From NCBI RefSeq assembly GCF_002749975.1, contig NZ_PEIG01000006.1, positions 248,001 through 312,000 of the forward strand: 64,000 nucleotides of DNA, in the 5' to 3' direction. Below are positions 60,144-64,000 of the stretch, one piece after another; the first letter of the stretch is position 1; every line of letters starts with the position of its first letter. The translations under genes and the position numbers were made by a program. This DNA comes from Gloeocapsopsis sp. IPPAS B-1203. Lineage in GTDB: Bacteria > Cyanobacteriota > Cyanobacteriia > Cyanobacteriales > Chroococcidiopsidaceae. The notes below the pieces were generated by a model. It saw only the letters and a program-made list of their open reading frames with translations. It ran no database searches and had not been told where the DNA came from.

Positions 60144-60482
60144 TCACCTATATTTTGCCAGAGCTTTTCTAAAAAAACCTGTCTGACGCAATAACACGAT
60201 GCGCTGCCAAGTCTGTAAGACAACTGCTAATAAATTGAAAAATTGTTTGATTCGTAGTTGTTTGACCTCTTGTGGTGTATCTGGCTGTCGTGTTTGGCGA
60301 ATTGCTGTTTTTCCGACAGCGATCGCGTCTGGTGTCCTCTGCAAAGCTGCACGAGTCACGCGCTCATACACCAACAAAATATCTGCTATCCGCGCCAACT
60401 TAAGCCGTAGTTGCCATATTTGCCAAGCAACACACAGAAGAACTAGCGTTAGTCCTAGATTTATGAAAACAACTGTTACCAT
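60144..60482 (-). CDS. Small membrane-anchored protein, unknown
   Basis: 112 aa from ATG 60482 (TTG at 60503 is the longer option). One N-terminal membrane helix VVFINLGLTLVLLCVAWQIW and a basic helical domain (IADILLVYERVTRAALQRTP, then FFNLLAVVLQTWQRIVLLRQ). It lies upstream of and in line with the YtxH and DUF948 genes (156 bp), so it may be part of the same envelope stress set. Family not recognised. Confidence 0.65.
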   Translation of the reverse strand: MVTVVFINLGLTLVLLCVAWQIWQLRLKLARIADILLVYERVTRAALQRTPDAIAVGKTAIRQTRQPDTPQEVKQLRIKQFFNLLAVVLQTWQRIVLLRQTGFFRKALAKYR

Positions 60483-60658
60483 CGCTGCTTGGCTAGCTCC
60501 CAATTTGACTTTATGATGAGCTGATTAAATTTAGTTCTAGGGTATTGAGCAGTATCAAGCTTAAGCTAGATGAGCATGACTTACCTTACTATGTTAATTT
60601 CCGATCTGGCAATGCCTTAGCTGATCTTTAAAATTTATACCTTTTAGTTTAGATAACT

Positions 60659-62083
60659 ATGTCTTTTGCTCAACAAACATCCTCTCCAAACAAGCCAAAT
60701 CACCGCTATCGAGGACTCGAAAGATTTTTTGCAATTCTTGCCCTAGTTAATTTTTGTTTAGTGCTATTTGACTATAGTTATATACCTTGGCGAGACTTTT
60801 ACTTTCATGCTGCTCCTGCCTTCACTCAACAATACGATCTCTTTAAAGGCATTGAGCCACATCGAGAGACTGAGCGCTATCTTGCTAAGGTTAATGAGTT
60901 AGAGCAACAAGTTGAGCAAACGAGCTTACAGACACAGGAAACTGAAAATTTGCTGCAAGAGTTACAGTTCTTGAGCAATGAAATGATTGAAGACAATCCT
61001 TTTGCCGAAGCTAATAAAACAGGATCGCTGGCTAAAATCAAAAATCAGGTCCGCGATCGCATGAACAAAGAATCTGCTCATCAAGCTTTTGATTTGTTTT
61101 GGAGTACAACTCATTTATCTCAACAAAACTTCCAGCAAGAACTTGCTTTTTTTGACGAACAAATAAAACCATTACTTAAAACAAATTATTATCGCGATAT
61201 TAGCACTAATGGTAAATTCATTGATAAGTTTTGGCTAATTGATTTACCCTTCATCATCCTGTTTGGTTGTGAGTTCATTGTTCGTACTTATTCTATTAGC
61301 CGCAGACGTCCAGACTTAAATTGGTTGCAAACTATATTGCGGCGATGGTTTGATATTTTTCTGTTACTTCCTTTTTGGCGCTGGCTAAGAATTGTTCCTT
61401 TAACAGTTCATTTATATCAGTCTGAACTTGTTAATTTAGAGCCACTGCGCGAGCAGCTTAACCACGATGTTGTCATTAATTTTGCCGAAGAGATGACTGA
61501 AGTTGTTGGAATTCGGATCATTGATCAAGCTCAGGAGGCAGTGAATCGAGGTGATGTAGCAAATTGGATATTAAATCCAGATTCCCGCCGTCCTTACATC
61601 AATATTAATAATACGAACGAAGTACAGGCGATCGCTACCCGTTTGTTAGACCTCAGCATTCATCAAGTTTTGCCTAAAATGCAACCTGATATTGAAGCTC
61701 TCGTTCATCATATGGTTGTCAATACTCTCAATCAATCCCCAATCTACCAACAAATAAAAAACGTTCCTGGTGTCAGTCGTCTCCCTAACCAATTAACAGA
61801 GAAACTCGCTACAGAAGTATCTCAAGCTACATACCGTACTATGACTAAATTTCTCCAAGATCCTGTAGTTATGCAATTGTCCAATCAATTAGTAGAAAAC
61901 TTTATTCAAGCTTTGCAAGTAGAAGTGCAAAAACAGCAAAATATTCAAGAAATTCAAGCATTAGTTGTCGATCTTCTAGAGGAGATCAAGATTAATTATG
62001 TTAAAGGTCTTGAGAAAGAAGGAGTAGAAGGATTATGGGAAGAGTCTTATCAGTTGCGTAGAATTGCCGCTAACGAACAGTAG
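60659..62083 (+). CDS. Conserved cyanobacterial membrane protein with long coiled coil
   Basis: 474 aa. A membrane helix at 23-43 (RFFAILALVNFCLVLFDYSY), a coiled coil near 80-115 (KVNELEQQVEQTSLQTQETE), then membrane segments near 190-250 including an Arg-rich helix (FDIFLLLPFWRWLRIVPLTV) that resembles a voltage-sensor S4 in spacing but has no pore. The C-terminal 200 residues are helical and polar (INYVKGLEKEGVEGLW). Unknown function; it appears to be a cyanobacterial-specific family. Confidence 0.7.
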   Translation: MSFAQQTSSPNKPNHRYRGLERFFAILALVNFCLVLFDYSYIPWRDFYFHAAPAFTQQYDLFKGIEPHRETERYLAKVNELEQQVEQTSLQTQETENLLQELQFLSNEMIEDNPFAEANKTGSLAKIKNQVRDRMNKESAHQAFDLFWSTTHLSQQNFQQELAFFDEQIKPLLKTNYYRDISTNGKFIDKFWLIDLPFIILFGCEFIVRTYSISRRRPDLNWLQTILRRWFDIFLLLPFWRWLRIVPLTVHLYQSELVNLEPLREQLNHDVVINFAEEMTEVVGIRIIDQAQEAVNRGDVANWILNPDSRRPYININNTNEVQAIATRLLDLSIHQVLPKMQPDIEALVHHMVVNTLNQSPIYQQIKNVPGVSRLPNQLTEKLATEVSQATYRTMTKFLQDPVVMQLSNQLVENFIQALQVEVQKQQNIQEIQALVVDLLEEIKINYVKGLEKEGVEGLWEESYQLRRIAANEQ

Positions 62084-62278
62084 TTTTTAGTAGGTATATG
62101 TGAATATACAAAGCTTTTGAATGGTTTTTGAATGCTCTAATTTATCGGCTACTAGTAGTTAATTATATCCAGAAGCTATTAGCAATTCTACCTGGATATT
62201 CATAGCTCAAATATAAATGTTATGGAGAAGAAAATAGTTGTTATATTCGCTATTTTCCTCTCTCAACTTATGTATTAA

Positions 62279-63163
62279 CTATGCTAAACCAGCATTACCA
62301 GGAACTTGGCTAGTTTTGCTTGTACCATGCAAACGGGGATCGGGTTGTGGTGGATTGGGTTCAGGTCCAATTGGTTGTGGATTTGCGATATATTCAAATT
62401 CACCTTTTCCATCTGGTGTAGGACCTTTAGCCCAACGCCCTTCAGCACTTTGCGTACCTTCCGAGTGATTCCAGAACTGATAGGCATACTCGTTCTTGCC
62501 ATATTCGTGGGCGACACTGGGAGCAACTGTTGCCTCTAGTCCTTCACTTTGTAGATCTTCAATTGCCGCTAACCACTGGTTTTGATGCATCGTATCGCGG
62601 GCAATCATAAAACTGAGGTGGTCTTTCACTCCAGGGTCGTCTGTCATCTCATACAACCGTACAGCCTGCATCAGACCTTGAGACTCTGCATGGAGATTAG
62701 AACGAAAGTCTGCAAGTAAGTTACCACTGGCAACAATAAAGCGACCATTCCAAGGAAAACCAACGCTGTCGGCTGGCATTGCACCTAATCCAGATACGAT
62801 CGCATGTTGTGGGTTCATAGCGGCTGCCATGATCTCATCTCGGGGATTACTACCACCCATAACTGCACCCACGATCCGGTCTGCGGCTCCTTCTTCCTGA
62901 AGTTTCAGCGGTGCCTTATCTAGTAAACACGCAATCATTGTAGCTAGCATCTCAACGTGACCGATTTCCTCAGTACCAATGTCTAGCAACATATCTCGAT
63001 ACTTAGCAGGTCCTCGGCAGTTCCAACCTTGGAATAAGTACTGCATCATGACGGTCATTTCTCCAAATGAACCGCCGATCAGCTCCTGCATTTTCATTGC
63101 ATATACAGGATCTGGTTTCTCTGGCGGAGTGAAGTATTGCAACCGCTTTTGATGATAAAACAT
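62279..63163 (-). CDS. Manganese catalase (ferritin-like)
   Basis: 294 aa, four-helix bundle. The dimanganese ligands visible are Glu35 (GGSFGEMTVMMQYL), Glu66 and His69 (GTEEIGHVEML) and later Glu in LHAESQGLMQ and His in RDTMHQNQWL. It decomposes hydrogen peroxide without heme. C-terminal tail is Pro/Gly-rich. Amine and flavin oxidases in this window produce peroxide, though nothing links their control to this gene. Confidence 0.9.
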   Translation of the reverse strand: MFYHQKRLQYFTPPEKPDPVYAMKMQELIGGSFGEMTVMMQYLFQGWNCRGPAKYRDMLLDIGTEEIGHVEMLATMIACLLDKAPLKLQEEGAADRIVGAVMGGSNPRDEIMAAAMNPQHAIVSGLGAMPADSVGFPWNGRFIVASGNLLADFRSNLHAESQGLMQAVRLYEMTDDPGVKDHLSFMIARDTMHQNQWLAAIEDLQSEGLEATVAPSVAHEYGKNEYAYQFWNHSEGTQSAEGRWAKGPTPDGKGEFEYIANPQPIGPEPNPPQPDPRLHGTSKTSQVPGNAGLA

Positions 63164-63698
63164 CTAATTCTCCTTAATAAAATTTTTGCTCATAGCCATA
63201 TAAGACAGCAATCAAGGTGCCGCACTTAGAGACATCTAAATTAGACAATTGATATTTTTGTACTACCTTTAAGTATCTATCTAAAAAACTTTCTTTCATC
63301 ACCCATTGGAAAGACAAAATCCCATCCAATTTGTATAGGTATATATGCATCTTTTAACTAATGTTGTTAACTAGAATACTGCGTCACAATATATTTTGCT
63401 AATACTCACTTATTTGAGCAATTAGAGTCTTGTAAAATTCTAAAAAATTATTAGCAAAAAAAGATATCTTTCTATTAAACGCTGAATATAAAAGCTTTTA
63501 GCTTATTTTCTTAATAACTATTAAACTATATTAAAGCGATAAATTAATGATTTATCAACAAAGTTTATATGAGAATTAAATCAATAACTCTAAAATTAGA
63601 AGGATTAAAATATTGTTTAGAAAAACGAATAGCATCGTTGATTTAAAAAATGCAAATAAATTCGCTGCTATACAAACATTCACCTACGTGGAACTTGC
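63164..63698. other. AT-rich spacer upstream of Mn catalase
   Basis: 535 bp of very AT-rich DNA. It holds the catalase promoter region; no gene, repeat or operator is visible to me. Confidence 0.4.
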
Positions 63699-63729
63699 TA
63701 AAAAAGCCGCTACTTTCTGAGTAACGGCT
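63699..63729 (-). terminator. Rho-independent terminator of the cupin gene
   Basis: On the minus strand, a 10-bp stem (AGCCGTTACT / AGTAGCGGCT, one mismatch) with a short CAGAA loop is followed by six T residues. It lies about 30 bp after the cupin stop codon. Orientation and spacing fit an intrinsic terminator. Confidence 0.8.
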
Positions 63730-63758
63730 CAACAAATACTGCAAATATTTATGCAACT

Positions 63759-64000
63759 TTAAGATTCGTCGCGTCCATGTACTTGAGCAGGTGGACTTGT
63801 TGCCTCAATTGCCGTAAAAGCCTCGAGTATTTTGTATGTATGAGATGCACCTTTGGGGACAACCCAAGAATCTCCAGGTTCGAGCAAAAGCTTTTGACCT
63901 TCTAGGTGTAATTCTGCGCGTCCTTGAATTACATAGCCGACAGTTTCATAATCGCGCGTTGCTTCAGGTTTTGGTTCGTCTGGTTGTTCGTTTTCCCAGA
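63759..64000 (-). CDS. Cupin-domain protein, C-terminal part (5' end outside window)
   Basis: The open frame runs off the right end; about 80 C-terminal residues are present. Cupin strands are clear: DYETVGYVIQGRAELHLEGQ, LLLEPGDSWVVPKGASHTYK (motif with PG and the metal His) and LEAFTAIEATSPPAQVHG. Single-domain cupins bind metals and act in sugar, dioxygenase or sensing roles; no more can be said. A terminator follows. Confidence 0.75.
   Translation of the reverse strand, partial: WENEQPDEPKPEATRDYETVGYVIQGRAELHLEGQKLLLEPGDSWVVPKGASHTYKILEAFTAIEATSPPAQVHGRDES

Noticed and set aside
60659-62083. Voltage-gated ion channel, because of an Arg-containing helix
   Set aside because: There is no pore loop or selectivity filter and the Arg residues are not spaced every third position over a full S4.

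Overview
The window is chromosomal DNA from a cyanobacterium. The octamer GCGATCGC (HIP1) recurs throughout, base composition is AT-leaning, and several genes are cyanobacterial hallmarks: a Cph1-type phytochrome, a CYP110-like P450, a COP23 protein, Psb32/TPM, DUF29 and Uma2 proteins. Spacers carry short tandem repeats with a 7-bp period, as in large-genome freshwater or terrestrial cyanobacteria. I cannot assign a genus. No tRNA, rRNA or CRISPR array was seen.

Layout. 0-4.5 kb: the end of a TetR regulator, an M24 peptidase, an SDR, a HigB toxin remnant and an MFS transporter. 4.8-34.5 kb: a long accessory region rich in amine and nitrogen genes, interrupted by a Uma2 nuclease, a deletion derivative of an insertion sequence and a two-gene ATPase/TOPRIM-like pair (candidate defence system). 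It also holds an ethylene-receptor-type kinase, a MATE exporter and a GntR/HAD/amine-oxidase group. 34.7-44.3 kb: an SLH fragment protein, a P450, a three-gene phytochrome signalling operon and cydAB. 44.5-50 kb: nucleoside salvage, NUDIX, a dgcA-dgcN pair for D-glutamate and a Crp-family regulator. 50-64 kb: mostly housekeeping or envelope genes (M48 protease, COP23, DapB, Psb32, rhomboid, DUF948/YtxH), a Mn catalase and the end of a cupin gene.

The main discovery is a scattered regulon for N-methylated amines. A palindrome, CTTGTTATAACAAG or a close variant, occurs upstream of six transcription units: a type III glutamine synthetase/gamma-glutamylmethylamide synthetase-like operon, a phytanoyl-CoA-dioxygenase-like gene (divergent from a solute-binding-protein gene), a second GS-like gene, an Amt operon, a split glutamate synthase trio matching N-methylglutamate synthase (MgsABC) with an acyl-CoA-dehydrogenase-like gene, and the divergent pair of a HutC-type GntR regulator and a sarcosine-oxidase-like FAD enzyme. 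Four of the six also have a perfect GTA-N8-TAC (NtcA) box next to the palindrome.

Together with a heme-dependent N-demethylase (DUF3445) at 15.8 kb, the genes could form a route from dimethylamine to methylamine, gamma-glutamylmethylamide, N-methylglutamate and then glutamate plus formaldehyde. The single FAD oxidase would replace the usual four-subunit MgdABCD dehydrogenase. Gene families and DNA sites are read from the sequence; the substrate and the regulator-operator link are inference.
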